Shown in pieces: positions 17,425 through 26,094 of a DNA stretch of 64,000 nucleotides; position 1 is the first letter of the stretch; each line of letters starts with the position of its first letter. The notes beneath the pieces are model-generated. The model saw only the letters and a program-made list of their open reading frames with translations. It was not told the DNA's origin and made no database searches. Origin of the DNA: Elizabethkingia argenteiflava (GTDB lineage Bacteria; Bacteroidota; Bacteroidia; Flavobacteriales; Weeksellaceae); the NCBI RefSeq assembly GCF_009904105.1, contig NZ_JAAABJ010000518.1, forward strand, positions 31,841 through 95,840, written 5' to 3'. The position numbers were made by a program, and so were the translations under genes.

Positions 17425-18666
17425 ATGTTTTTTTTATACGATGTATTTATCTTCTTGATGGTTTTCCTCATGAAGATTCTTTCTCACTTTAATGAAAAAA
17501 TGAGAAAGGGAGTAGAGGGTAGAAAGGAGGCTTTATCCAGAGTACAACAAAATTTTTCTACAAAAGATAAAGTAATCTGGATGCATGCGGCCAGTCTTGG
17601 CGAATATGAGCAGGGGCTGCCTGTTTTGGAAAAATTAAAAATACAACGTCCGGACTGTAAAATATTAATTACTTTCTTTTCACCTTCGGGCTATGAGCAT
17701 GTGGTGAAGAGAAAGCATATTGCAGATGTTATATGCTATTTGCCTTTTGATCAGAAGGGGGCTATCCGGGATTTTGTAAATTCGTTTCAGCCTGTTGTGT
17801 TTTTTACAGTTAAATACGATTTTTGGTATCGATTATTAGAGACTTTGAAGAGGAAAAAAATCCCTGTATATGTAGTTTCTGCTTTATTTTACCAAAGGCA
17901 AATATTCTTTAGTGCGAAGGGCAAATTTTTCGTAAACCAGCTCAAGAAAAACATAGATTTATTTTTTCATCAGACAACAGATTCTTTAAAAAAGGCCCAG
18001 TCTATAGGTTTGTATAATTCATTGTACACAGGAGACACCCGTTTTGAGAGGGTGAAGAGCAATGTCCAGAACTTTTCAAAAATCCCTTGGATTCAGGACT
18101 TTGTTTGTGGCAAGCCAGTGGTCGTCGTTGGAAGTTCCTGGGAGACTGAAGAGACCTTGGTCGAAAAACTGCTCACTGCTTGCACATCGGTTAAAGTGAT
18201 TTTAGCTCCTCACGATATCAAGCGTGCACCCCATATTCAAAAACATTTTCAAGACAAAGCTCTGAGGTATAGTCAATTAGAAGAGTATTGGACGTCGGTA
18301 CAGGATTATCCAATTCTGATTATAGATAATATAGGAATGCTCTCGCGATTATATTATTACGCTGATATTGCGGTTGTAGGTGGAGGTTTTCACAGTGCAG
18401 GCTTACATAATATCTTAGAAGCTGCGGGCTTTGCTATTCCTGTAGTATTTGGAAATCATTATCGTAAGAATCCGGAGGCAGATGCTTTAATCCGGGCAGC
18501 AGCTGCTAAGAGTTTTGCCGATGCAGAGCAAGCGGCTCTTTTTATTCAGCGTTTATTAGAGGATGGGGGGCTTAGGAAAAAAATGGCACTTCAAGCTAAA
18601 GTATTTATAGAAGAGCAGCCTAAAGCTACGGTGGCCATTTTAAGAGAAATGCAGCTTTTAGATTAA
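17425..18666 (+). CDS. waaA: 3-deoxy-D-manno-octulosonic acid (Kdo) transferase
   Basis: WaaA (KdtA, GT30) transfers Kdo from CMP-Kdo to lipid A precursors at the inner face of the cytoplasmic membrane. The 413-residue protein has an N-terminal membrane anchor (residues 1-17). The catalytic glutamate lies in HAASLGEYEQG, and ILAPHDIKRAP and NILEAAGFAIPVVFGNHY belong to the C-terminal sugar-nucleotide domain. The family length is about 420. It is downstream of the NlpC/P60 gene and may be read from the same message. lpxB at 38.2 kb belongs to the same pathway. Confidence 0.92.
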   Translation: MFFLYDVFIFLMVFLMKILSHFNEKMRKGVEGRKEALSRVQQNFSTKDKVIWMHAASLGEYEQGLPVLEKLKIQRPDCKILITFFSPSGYEHVVKRKHIADVICYLPFDQKGAIRDFVNSFQPVVFFTVKYDFWYRLLETLKRKKIPVYVVSALFYQRQIFFSAKGKFFVNQLKKNIDLFFHQTTDSLKKAQSIGLYNSLYTGDTRFERVKSNVQNFSKIPWIQDFVCGKPVVVVGSSWETEETLVEKLLTACTSVKVILAPHDIKRAPHIQKHFQDKALRYSQLEEYWTSVQDYPILIIDNIGMLSRLYYYADIAVVGGGFHSAGLHNILEAAGFAIPVVFGNHYRKNPEADALIRAAAAKSFADAEQAALFIQRLLEDGGLRKKMALQAKVFIEEQPKATVAILREMQLLD

Positions 18667-18763
18667 AGGGCTTTCAATCTTGGCAAAAGAAAGCTCATCC
18701 GTTTTTCACTTTATGTTTTTGGGCTCTATACAAAACAGTCTCTTGTTTTTGTGTTTTATATCG

Positions 18764-18771
18764 TATTTTTG
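18764..18771 (+). promoter_or_regulatory. Bacteroidetes promoter for leuS
   Basis: TATTTTTG (TAnnTTTG) lies 36 bases upstream of the GTG start of leuS. A TTG at 18743-18745, 18 bases further upstream, is a reasonable -33 element. Confidence 0.6.
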
Positions 18772-18806
18772 TGAGAACTTAATTTTTAACAAAATTTCAT
18801 AAAATA

Positions 18807-21626
18807 GTGTATTACGATCATAAGTATATTGAAAGTAAGTGGCAGCAATATTGGGCTGATAACCAAACTTATAGAACGGAGGCAAAATCTGATAAACCTA
18901 AATATTATGTACTTGATATGTTTCCTTATCCTTCAGGAGCGGGATTACATGTGGGACACCCTTTAGGTTATATTGCTTCGGATATTGTAAGTCGCTATAA
19001 AAGGCATCAAGGTTTTAATGTTTTACATCCTATAGGTTATGATAGTTTTGGTCTGCCTGCCGAGCAATATGCCATTCAGACGGGGCAACATCCTGCGATT
19101 ACGACTGAAGAAAATATAAACCGTTATGAAAAGCAGATGAGGCGCATTGGCTTTTCTTTTGATTGGTCAAGGCAATTTCGTACATCGGATGCTGCTTATT
19201 ATAAATTTACGCAAAGGATTTTTATAGAGCTTTTTCATTCTTGGTATAATCGTGATACAGATAAAGCAGAACCTATAGAGACGCTGGTAAAGCATCTCTC
19301 TGAAAAAGGGACAGCATGTTTAAATGCTGTAGAAACAGAAGCCTTGTGTTTCAGTGCCTCAGAGTGGTGCACACAACCTGAGAAAAGAAAACAAGAAATT
19401 TTATTGAATTATCGTTTGGCTTTTCGAGCAGAAACCAGTGTGAATTGGTGTCCGGCTTTGGGTACAGTATTGGCAAATGATGAGGTGGTTAATGGTAAAT
19501 CGGAGCGTGGAGGCTATCCTGTTTATCAGAAGAAAATGATGCAGTGGAGTATGCGGATTACGGCTTATTCGGAAAGACTGCTGCAGGGATTAAAAAAAAT
19601 AGACTGGCCACAGCCTTTGAAAGATACTCAGGAGTATTGGATTGGTAAATCTCAGGGGGCCGAAATTAATTTTAAAATTGAAAATTCTCAGCTGCAATTA
19701 AAGGTTTTCACCACACGTCCCGATACTATATTTGGCACTACTTTTATTGTGCTGGCTCCTGAGAGTCCTTTGGTAAATGCTATTACTACAGATTCACAAA
19801 GAGAGGAAATACAGAACTATATAAAGCAAACTTCTCTAAAATCAGAAAGAGATAGAATGGCGGATGTAAAAAATGCATCGGGGGCTTTTACGGGTGCCTA
19901 TGCTTTGCATCCCTTCACTGGAAAAAAACTCCCAATTTATATAGCTGATTATGTATTGATGGGCTATGGAACAGGAACGGTTATGGCTGTACCTGCTCAT
20001 GATGAGCGGGATCACCGCTTTGCCAAGAAATTTGGATTGGAGATTGTTGAAGTGATTGAAGGAGGCGAAAATATCCAAGAAGAAGCTTTTGTGGAAAAGA
20101 ACGGGGTATGTATTAACTCAGATTTTTTGAATGGATTAACCTATGAGTCTGCAAAAGAAAAAATAACAACCGAAGTTGTGAAAAGGGGACTAGGGGAAGC
20201 TAAGACCCATTATCGTCAGAGAGATGCTATTTTCTCACGACAACGTTACTGGGGAGAGCCTATACCGATTTATTATAAAGATGAGGTTCCTTATACCCTA
20301 CCTGTTTCAGCATTGCCTTTGCGTTTGCCCGAGGTAGAGAAATATTTACCTACCGAAGCCGGAGACCCTCCTTTGGGCAATGCCAGGCAATATGCGTGGG
20401 ATGAAGTCAAGCAACAAGTGGTAAACACCCATCTTATCGATGGTAAAACCGTGTTTCCGCTGGAGCTGAGCACGATGCCAGGTTGGGCGGGGAGTTCTTG
20501 GTATTTTCTTCGCTATATGGATCCTCACAACGATACTCATTTTATAGCTAAGGAAATGAGTGAATATTGGGGCCAAGTCGATTTGTATATGGGGGGGAGT
20601 GAACATGCTACCGGGCACTTATTGTATTCCCGTTTTTGGAATAAATTTCTTAAAGATAGGGGTTATATAACACAGGAGGAGCCTTTTCAAAAACTTATTA
20701 ATCAAGGGATGATTTTGGGAATGAGCGCTTTTGTATTTAGAATTGAAGGCACCAATCAATATGTATCCAAAAATTTAGCTAAAGATTATGTTACCCAAAA
20801 GTTACATGTGGATGTTGCTTTACTAAAGGGGGCTACGGATGAACTGGATACTGAAGCCTTTAAAAAATGGAGACCTGAATTTAAAAACGCTGAATTTATT
20901 TTAGAGCAAGATACAAAGTATATCACAGGGCGAGAAGTAGAAAAGATGTCCAAGTCTAAATTCAATGTAGTGAACCCAGATGATATTTGTGAAGAATACG
21001 GAGCAGACTGCCTTCGTTTATATGAAATGTTTTTAGGGCCCTTAGAGCAATCCAAGCCATGGAATACACAAGGACTAAGTGGGGTGTATGGTTTTCTTAA
21101 GCGTTTTTGGAATCTCTATTTTGATGCTGATGATCAATTTAGAGTAACTGACGAAGCGCCTACTAAGGAAGAATACAGGACCTTACATACTTTAATACAA
21201 AAAGTAGGTTTTGATATTGAGAATTTCTCTTTTAACACCTCTGTAAGTTCATTTATGATTGCGGTGAATGAGTTTACTAGGCTTAAAACCCATAAACGAC
21301 AGATTCTAGAGCCCTTAGCTATTATTCTTTCTCCCTATGCACCGCATATTACCGAAGAAATATGGGAACGATTGGGACATCAGGAGAGTATAGAATATGC
21401 GGCGTTCCCTACTTTCAACGCCCAATATCTGGCTTTAGATGAAATAGAATATCCTGTGAGTTTTAATGGTAAGATGCGTTTTAAAATAGCCCTGCCGGCA
21501 AACCTGACACCACAGGAAGTAGAACAAGCCGTATTCCAGCATGAGAAAACAATTGAGGCGCTTAATGGTAAACATCCTAAAAAAGTAATTGTGGTTCTCA
21601 ATAAAATTGTTAATTTCGTTGTTTAG
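18807..21626 (+). CDS. leuS: Leucyl-tRNA synthetase
   Basis: A class Ia aminoacyl-tRNA synthetase of 939 residues. The ATP-binding HIGH motif appears as GLHVGHPLGY (about residue 48). The CP1 editing domain includes TTRPDTIFGTTFIVLAPE and the conserved MAVPAHDERDHRFA. The KMSKS loop is EKMSKSKFNVVNPDD. The tRNA-binding anticodon and C-terminal domains follow. Translation begins with GTG at the position where homologues start (VYYDHKYIESKWQQYW); no in-frame ATG fits better. It has its own promoter and is monocistronic. Confidence 0.96.
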   Translation: MYYDHKYIESKWQQYWADNQTYRTEAKSDKPKYYVLDMFPYPSGAGLHVGHPLGYIASDIVSRYKRHQGFNVLHPIGYDSFGLPAEQYAIQTGQHPAITTEENINRYEKQMRRIGFSFDWSRQFRTSDAAYYKFTQRIFIELFHSWYNRDTDKAEPIETLVKHLSEKGTACLNAVETEALCFSASEWCTQPEKRKQEILLNYRLAFRAETSVNWCPALGTVLANDEVVNGKSERGGYPVYQKKMMQWSMRITAYSERLLQGLKKIDWPQPLKDTQEYWIGKSQGAEINFKIENSQLQLKVFTTRPDTIFGTTFIVLAPESPLVNAITTDSQREEIQNYIKQTSLKSERDRMADVKNASGAFTGAYALHPFTGKKLPIYIADYVLMGYGTGTVMAVPAHDERDHRFAKKFGLEIVEVIEGGENIQEEAFVEKNGVCINSDFLNGLTYESAKEKITTEVVKRGLGEAKTHYRQRDAIFSRQRYWGEPIPIYYKDEVPYTLPVSALPLRLPEVEKYLPTEAGDPPLGNARQYAWDEVKQQVVNTHLIDGKTVFPLELSTMPGWAGSSWYFLRYMDPHNDTHFIAKEMSEYWGQVDLYMGGSEHATGHLLYSRFWNKFLKDRGYITQEEPFQKLINQGMILGMSAFVFRIEGTNQYVSKNLAKDYVTQKLHVDVALLKGATDELDTEAFKKWRPEFKNAEFILEQDTKYITGREVEKMSKSKFNVVNPDDICEEYGADCLRLYEMFLGPLEQSKPWNTQGLSGVYGFLKRFWNLYFDADDQFRVTDEAPTKEEYRTLHTLIQKVGFDIENFSFNTSVSSFMIAVNEFTRLKTHKRQILEPLAIILSPYAPHITEEIWERLGHQESIEYAAFPTFNAQYLALDEIEYPVSFNGKMRFKIALPANLTPQEVEQAVFQHEKTIEALNGKHPKKVIVVLNKIVNFVV

Positions 21627-21945
21627 TGAAAGGCAAGCATATAAGCAGTTGTTTGATCATAAAAAGCAGAGGTACATAGAGGCAAATGAAGAAAAATTAA
21701 TATTAATTTATTCGTAAAAAAACAGGTTGTTTTTTTTATATTTTTAAATGATTCTGACTTTTTTAACAAATTTATACTTGTATTTTAGACCGAAATATTA
21801 TTCGAATCCCTTAAGGGTATTTGAAAAAAAAGCTAAAATTATGATTATTCATGTTCTATCTTGCATTTTTCAATAAAAAAACTTTATTTTACAACTTTAA
21901 AATATTAAATACTATACATAATTAAATAAATAATTTTAGATTGAT
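21627..21945. other. AT-rich leader region upstream of exbB
   Basis: This 319-base gap has no coding remnant that I can recognise. It holds a weak A/T-run hairpin at 21716-21737 (arms AAAAAAAC / GTTTTTTTT), a possible leuS terminator. A near-consensus -7 box, TATACTTG, lies at about 21772-21779. A transcript starting there would have a leader of about 160 bases for exbB. Confidence 0.35.
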
Positions 21946-22812
21946 ATGGAAATGAATGTTTCAAACACCGAGCAAGAAGTTGTTGCTAAAAAGAAAGCAG
22001 GCCTCAATCCTGCAATTGTAATTCCAATTCTGCTCGTCATCGGGATCGCTATTTACGTATTTATTTTAGGGAACCCAGGCAATTTTAAAGCAGATGCGGC
22101 ATTGGACGGAGAAACCTCTGTAGCTTTAGCTAATATTGAATCGAAAAAACTTCACCCCGAATCTTTTATGGGGATTATCTACATGGGGGGGCCTATCGTA
22201 CCCATCCTGATTACTTTTATGATAACTGTAATCGTATTCTCATTCGAAAGATTTTTTATCATTAATAGAGCCGCAGGAACGGGTAATCTCGATAATTTTG
22301 TGAACAACATCAGAACTTACCTTAATAGAGAAGAGATTAATGGAGCCTTACAAGAATGTGATGTACAGCAAGGATCTGTAGGGAATGTTGTTAAAGAAGG
22401 TCTTGTAACCTATAAGGCACTTCAAAATGATGATACCATGAATAAAGAGCAAAAACTTGCCGCTTTGGGTAAAGCTTTAGAAGAGGCCACAACGCTTGAA
22501 ATGCCTATGCTTGAAAAAAACATGATGATTCTTTCCACGTTGGGAACAGTTGCCACCTTAGTAGCGCTTTTAGGTACCGTAATTGGGATGATTAAAGCCT
22601 TCTTTGCTTTAGGTTCAGGAGGAGGCACCCCAGATGCTGCTGCATTATCCATCGGTATTTCTGAAGCATTGATTAATACCGCTTTGGGTATTGGTACTTC
22701 GGCTGTTGCAATTATCCTTTACAACTTCTTTACTTCTAAAATTGATGGGCTGACATACAAAATCGATGAAATCGGAATGAGTATCCAGCAGTCTTTCGCT
22801 GAATATAATTAA
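21946..22812 (+). CDS. exbB: MotA/TolQ/ExbB proton channel protein
   Basis: A 288-residue inner-membrane proton channel subunit that powers TonB. It has a long N-terminal cytoplasmic/TM extension (IVIPILLVIGIAIYVFIL at about 25-42) and a second membrane segment (PIVPILITFMITVIVFSF). The conserved TolQ/ExbB core follows, with TLGTVATLVALLGTVIGMIKAF and ISEALINTALGIGTSAVAI. It opens the exbB-exbD-exbD-tonB operon standard in Bacteroidetes and would work with both ExbD proteins. Confidence 0.92.
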   Translation: MEMNVSNTEQEVVAKKKAGLNPAIVIPILLVIGIAIYVFILGNPGNFKADAALDGETSVALANIESKKLHPESFMGIIYMGGPIVPILITFMITVIVFSFERFFIINRAAGTGNLDNFVNNIRTYLNREEINGALQECDVQQGSVGNVVKEGLVTYKALQNDDTMNKEQKLAALGKALEEATTLEMPMLEKNMMILSTLGTVATLVALLGTVIGMIKAFFALGSGGGTPDAAALSIGISEALINTALGIGTSAVAIILYNFFTSKIDGLTYKIDEIGMSIQQSFAEYN

Positions 22813-22882
22813 TATTTAGTTAGGGATTGTTGGCGATGATTATGCCGAATTTTGTATAAGTTTAATATAATAAAGAATAATA

Positions 22883-23473
22883 ATGGCGAGAGTCAAACCT
22901 AAAAGACATGGTGTAGTAACAGATATGACGGCAATGTGTGATGTTGCCTTCCTGCTACTGACATTCTTCATTCTGACGACTCAGTTTAAAGAGCCAGATG
23001 TAGAAAACATCACTACACCGTCTTCCATATCAGAGAAGAAACTTGATGATAAAAACCTCATGACGATAAGTGTCACCCCGGACGGAAGGTATTATTTTAC
23101 GCCTGTAGACAATAATGATGAGAAAGTACAAGTCTTGAATAAAATGGGAGAGAAATATGGAGTTTCTTTTTCAAAAGCCGACCAAAAAGCTTTTGTGACC
23201 TCTTCCGGAATTGCAGCAGGAGTAAACCAGTTGCCTCAATATTTGGGACTAGGCGATGAGCAGCGGAAAGTACTCAAAGGTGCTACCGTACCTATGGATA
23301 GTGTGAATAAACAGCTTATTGATTGGGTCAAGTTTAGTTTGGAAGTTAATCCCGCTGCACAATTGGCAATTAAAGGAGATGCGAAAGCACAATACCCTAA
23401 ATTTAAAGCCTTATTTGAGGGATTAAGAGATATTAATTTTTATAAATTTGTTCTGATTACTTCAACAGAGTAA
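22883..23473 (+). CDS. exbD: ExbD/TolR-family biopolymer transporter, first copy
   Basis: A 196-residue single-pass inner-membrane protein. The N-terminus VTDMTAMCDVAFLLLTFFIL holds the membrane segment with the functionally critical aspartate (Asp at about residue 19) that relays protons. The periplasmic part is longer than in enterobacterial ExbD (about 140 residues). A segment at about 80-135 is not seen in the second copy. It lies 70 bases after exbB and 20 bases before the second exbD, so the two ExbD proteins are probably made together. Confidence 0.9.
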   Translation: MARVKPKRHGVVTDMTAMCDVAFLLLTFFILTTQFKEPDVENITTPSSISEKKLDDKNLMTISVTPDGRYYFTPVDNNDEKVQVLNKMGEKYGVSFSKADQKAFVTSSGIAAGVNQLPQYLGLGDEQRKVLKGATVPMDSVNKQLIDWVKFSLEVNPAAQLAIKGDAKAQYPKFKALFEGLRDINFYKFVLITSTE

Positions 23474-23493
23474 CAGATTTAAATCAATAACAA

Positions 23494-24039
23494 ATGGCTG
23501 AAGTACAAGTACAGGACAAACACAATAAAGGAGGAAAGGTACGCTCTAAAAAGCATAATGCTAGAGTGGATATGACGCCCATGGTGGATTTAGGCTTCTT
23601 GCTGATTACATTCTTTATGTTTACTACAACATTTAGTAAACCTAATATAATGGATATGAAGTTGCCGGCAAAACCTAAGCCTGGAGAAGTTATCGCACAA
23701 AGTGAAATCGATCTTTCAAACTCCATCACTTTCCTATTAGGCAAAGATGATCGAATTTTTTACCACCAGCTAGAGAGAAGTAGTCTGACGGGACCAGAAA
23801 AGTTACAGGAAACTACTTTCGATAGGGATGGTGTAGAAAAGGTGATTGATGATGCCAAGAAAAGGGCTAAAAAACCAGAACTTTTTACCGTAATCATTAA
23901 ACCCACAGATGACTCCAACTATAAGAATTTTGTAGACTTATTAGATGAAATGGCTATTACCAAGAGCGAAAGATATGGTATTGGTAAGGTAAATCCCGAA
24001 GAGCTAAAAGTTTATGATCAAAAAGTAGGAATTAAGTAA
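23494..24039 (+). CDS. exbD: ExbD/TolR-family biopolymer transporter, second copy
   Basis: A 181-residue ExbD paralogue. The cytoplasmic N-terminus is unusually basic (KHNKGGKVRSKKHNARVD). It leads into the membrane segment MTPMVDLGFLLITFFMFTT with the conserved Asp. The periplasmic domain (VIIKPTDDSNYKNFVDLLDEMAI) matches the TolR/ExbD fold. Two ExbD subunits per cluster are common in this phylum and may form heteromeric stators with the single ExbB. Confidence 0.9.
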   Translation: MAEVQVQDKHNKGGKVRSKKHNARVDMTPMVDLGFLLITFFMFTTTFSKPNIMDMKLPAKPKPGEVIAQSEIDLSNSITFLLGKDDRIFYHQLERSSLTGPEKLQETTFDRDGVEKVIDDAKKRAKKPELFTVIIKPTDDSNYKNFVDLLDEMAITKSERYGIGKVNPEELKVYDQKVGIK

Positions 24040-24068
24040 TCTACTTTAATAAATTAATAATAAATAAT

Positions 24069-24896
24069 ATGTCAGTAGATAATATAAATGCAGATTATAA
24101 TAAGGCTATTGAGTTAGACGAAATTGTATTTGAGCATAGAAATAAAGAATACGGGGCATATGATCTGAGAAAGAGATACAGAAATGTACTGACAAGATCT
24201 TTCGTTATTGGTACTATTGTTTTCTTAGTGTTGGTGTTAGCACCATTTGTCTATATGAGAATAAAGTCCGGTGAAAAGAAGGAAGAAATTGCCGTATCTG
24301 TTGATTTAACAGACATTAAGGATATTCCACCACCACCAAAAGAAGAGGAACTTCCACCCCCACCCCCACCAAAACACGAAGAACCTCCAAAGCAAGAAAT
24401 TGTTAAGGACATTATCCCCGAGCCTAAACCCAGTCCAAAAGTAGAAGAACCCCCTAAAAAAATAGAGGAGCTCAAAAATACGACTTCAGGTACGGTAGAA
24501 CAGAAAGGGGAGAAGGTCGCTGTTTATACGCCTCCTCCACCCGTATCAACCGGACAGGGGAAAGTCGCTGAAATCAAACCTAGCAATGAAATTGTGGAGA
24601 ATGTAGATCAGGAAGCTGATTTTTCTGGAGGAATTAAGCGATTTAGAAGTTTATTTGAAAGTAATTTTGATCCCTCTTCTGTAGATGGCGAAGGAACATT
24701 GAAAACATTGGTTACCTTTGTTGTAGAAAGAGATGGTTCTATCTCCAGTGTTAAAGCTACAGGTGCTGATACCGATTTTAACAGAGAAGCGGAGCGAACC
24801 ATAAGGTCTATAAAGGGAAAGTGGACTCCAGGTAAATTAAATGGAAATCCAGTAAGATCAAGATTCAGATTTCCCGTTACCATGAATTTTGAATAA
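24069..24896 (+). CDS. tonB: TonB energy transducer
   Basis: A 275-residue protein linking the inner-membrane motor to outer-membrane receptors. The cytoplasmic N-terminus contains the Bacteroidetes signature FEHRNKEYGAYDLRKRY. A membrane segment at about residues 37-56 is followed by a Pro/Glu/Lys-rich periplasmic spacer (about 78-165, with PPPPKEEELPPPPPPKHEEPP). The C-terminal TonB domain runs from FEGN-like FESNFDPSSVDGEGTL through VTFVVERDGSISSV to PVTMNFE. It closes the exbBDD-tonB operon; a strong terminator follows 16 bases after the stop. Confidence 0.92.
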   Translation: MSVDNINADYNKAIELDEIVFEHRNKEYGAYDLRKRYRNVLTRSFVIGTIVFLVLVLAPFVYMRIKSGEKKEEIAVSVDLTDIKDIPPPPKEEELPPPPPPKHEEPPKQEIVKDIIPEPKPSPKVEEPPKKIEELKNTTSGTVEQKGEKVAVYTPPPPVSTGQGKVAEIKPSNEIVENVDQEADFSGGIKRFRSLFESNFDPSSVDGEGTLKTLVTFVVERDGSISSVKATGADTDFNREAERTIRSIKGKWTPGKLNGNPVRSRFRFPVTMNFE

Positions 24897-24912
24897 GATT
24901 TTTAATATAAAA

Positions 24913-24941
24913 AAGAGAAGCCTAGGACTTCTCTTTTTTTT
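24913..24941 (+). terminator. Terminator of the exbB-tonB operon
   Basis: An 8-bp stem (AAGAGAAG / CTTCTCTT) with a 7-base loop, followed by a run of T. Confidence 0.8.
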
Positions 24942-24942
24942 G

Positions 24943-24950
24943 TATTTTTG
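24943..24950 (+). promoter_or_regulatory. Bacteroidetes -7 box abutting the next gene
   Basis: TATTTTTG (TAnnTTTG) ends 5 bases before the ATG at 24956, directly after the tonB terminator. Transcription would begin at or next to the start codon, giving a leaderless message. Confidence 0.55.
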
Positions 24951-24955
24951 TTTCT

Positions 24956-25147
24956 ATGACTTTTAACTTACTGTCCCTTTTTACGGGGACCTGTTATATT
25001 ATATTGGGTATTTGTGTGATCAAGTATAAATTTTTCGTGGTTTATCTTGAGAAAAATATGGCATATCCCCTGGGCGCTTTATTGGTGGTATACGGTATAT
25101 TCAGAATTGTAAGAGCCATAATTCGATTGAATAAAAGAAATGAGTAA
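24956..25147 (+). CDS. Small membrane protein, function unknown
   Basis: A 63-residue protein with two predicted membrane segments, about residues 4-24 (LSLFTGTCYIILGICVIKY) and 37-54 (PLGALLVVYGIFRIVRAI), and a basic tail. It overlaps the next gene by 8 bases, so the two are translationally linked. Small proteins of this size occur at this place, beside the PstS-like gene, in relatives as I remember them; this needs checking. I do not recognise a functional family. Confidence 0.65.
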   Translation: MTFNLLSLFTGTCYIILGICVIKYKFFVVYLEKNMAYPLGALLVVYGIFRIVRAIIRLNKRNE

Positions 25148-26000
25148 TAAATTTTTTTTTGTTTTCTTTTTTGTTTTCTTTTTTTCCTGTAAAATGGATA
25201 AAAAGGATACCTACGCAACCGGAGAGATAAGTCTTGCTATAGATCCTTCGTTATACGATATTGCCGATGCTTTAACTTATAGGTATATGCAGGCTTATCC
25301 TGAAGCTAAAATTAAATTGCAGCAGGTTAAAGAAAAAGAAGCATTAAAGGATTTGCTCAACCGAAAAGTATCTTCCATTATCATGTCTCGGGATCTGACT
25401 GCGGAAGAGAAAAGTATATACCAGCAAAAAATAGATAAAGACTTTCAACCAGCCTATTTTGCTGCGGATGCATTGGTTTTTATAGTTCCTAAAAATTCGC
25501 CCTTAGAGCAGATTTCGGTAGATGAAATTAAAAATTTTCTAACCGATGGAAAACGAAAACTAATATTTGATGGAGCCAATACTAGCAATACGGATTATAT
25601 TGCCGAGCGATTAAAATTAGATCAGGGTAAGATAGAATATTCATCTTTACAATCTAATGAAAATATAATAGAAGAATTGAATCACTATCCTCATCATATA
25701 GGGGTAATTAGTCTTAACAGTATCAGCAGACCTTTCGGCGAAAAGGCTAAAGCCTTAAGATCCAAAATTAAAATATTAGCAGTTTCTAATGGGCAGGGGA
25801 GCTATCTACCTGAAAAGCCTTATCTGAAAAGCAGACAATATCCCTTTACCAGGCTATTATATTTCTTAACCAATGAAAATTATTTTGGAGTAGCTAAAGG
25901 CTTAATCCGTTATTCGTGTACCGATATAGGACAGAAGATAGTGGATAAAAATGGTCTTCAACCTTATAATCTATATAAAAGAGAAGTACAAATTAAATAA
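25140..26000 (+). CDS. PstS-like substrate-binding lipoprotein
   Basis: A 286-residue protein of the phosphate-binding-protein-like (PBP superfamily) type. A very Phe-rich signal peptide ends in a lipobox with Cys17 (FFFSCKMDK). The mature part shows the two-lobe pattern of PstS-like proteins, including LVFIVPKNSPLEQISVDEIKNFL and, near the C-terminus, TRLLYFLTN. No pstC, pstA or pstB genes adjoin it. It is therefore an orphan binding protein anchored in a membrane, and its ligand (phosphate or other) is not shown. Confidence 0.78.
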   Translation: MSNKFFFVFFFVFFFSCKMDKKDTYATGEISLAIDPSLYDIADALTYRYMQAYPEAKIKLQQVKEKEALKDLLNRKVSSIIMSRDLTAEEKSIYQQKIDKDFQPAYFAADALVFIVPKNSPLEQISVDEIKNFLTDGKRKLIFDGANTSNTDYIAERLKLDQGKIEYSSLQSNENIIEELNHYPHHIGVISLNSISRPFGEKAKALRSKIKILAVSNGQGSYLPEKPYLKSRQYPFTRLLYFLTNENYFGVAKGLIRYSCTDIGQKIVDKNGLQPYNLYKREVQIK

Positions 26001-26094
26001 ATATTAATATTTATTTAACATTGTTTGTATACTATGTGGAATGGTAATTGTGTTTTATCACTAATAGATAATCATTAATAAAAATAAATTAAAT

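Noticed and set aside
24350..24480. Low-complexity CCACC-rich repeat tract
   Set aside because: It encodes the Pro/Glu/Lys spacer of TonB and is a normal part of the gene, not an independent repeat.
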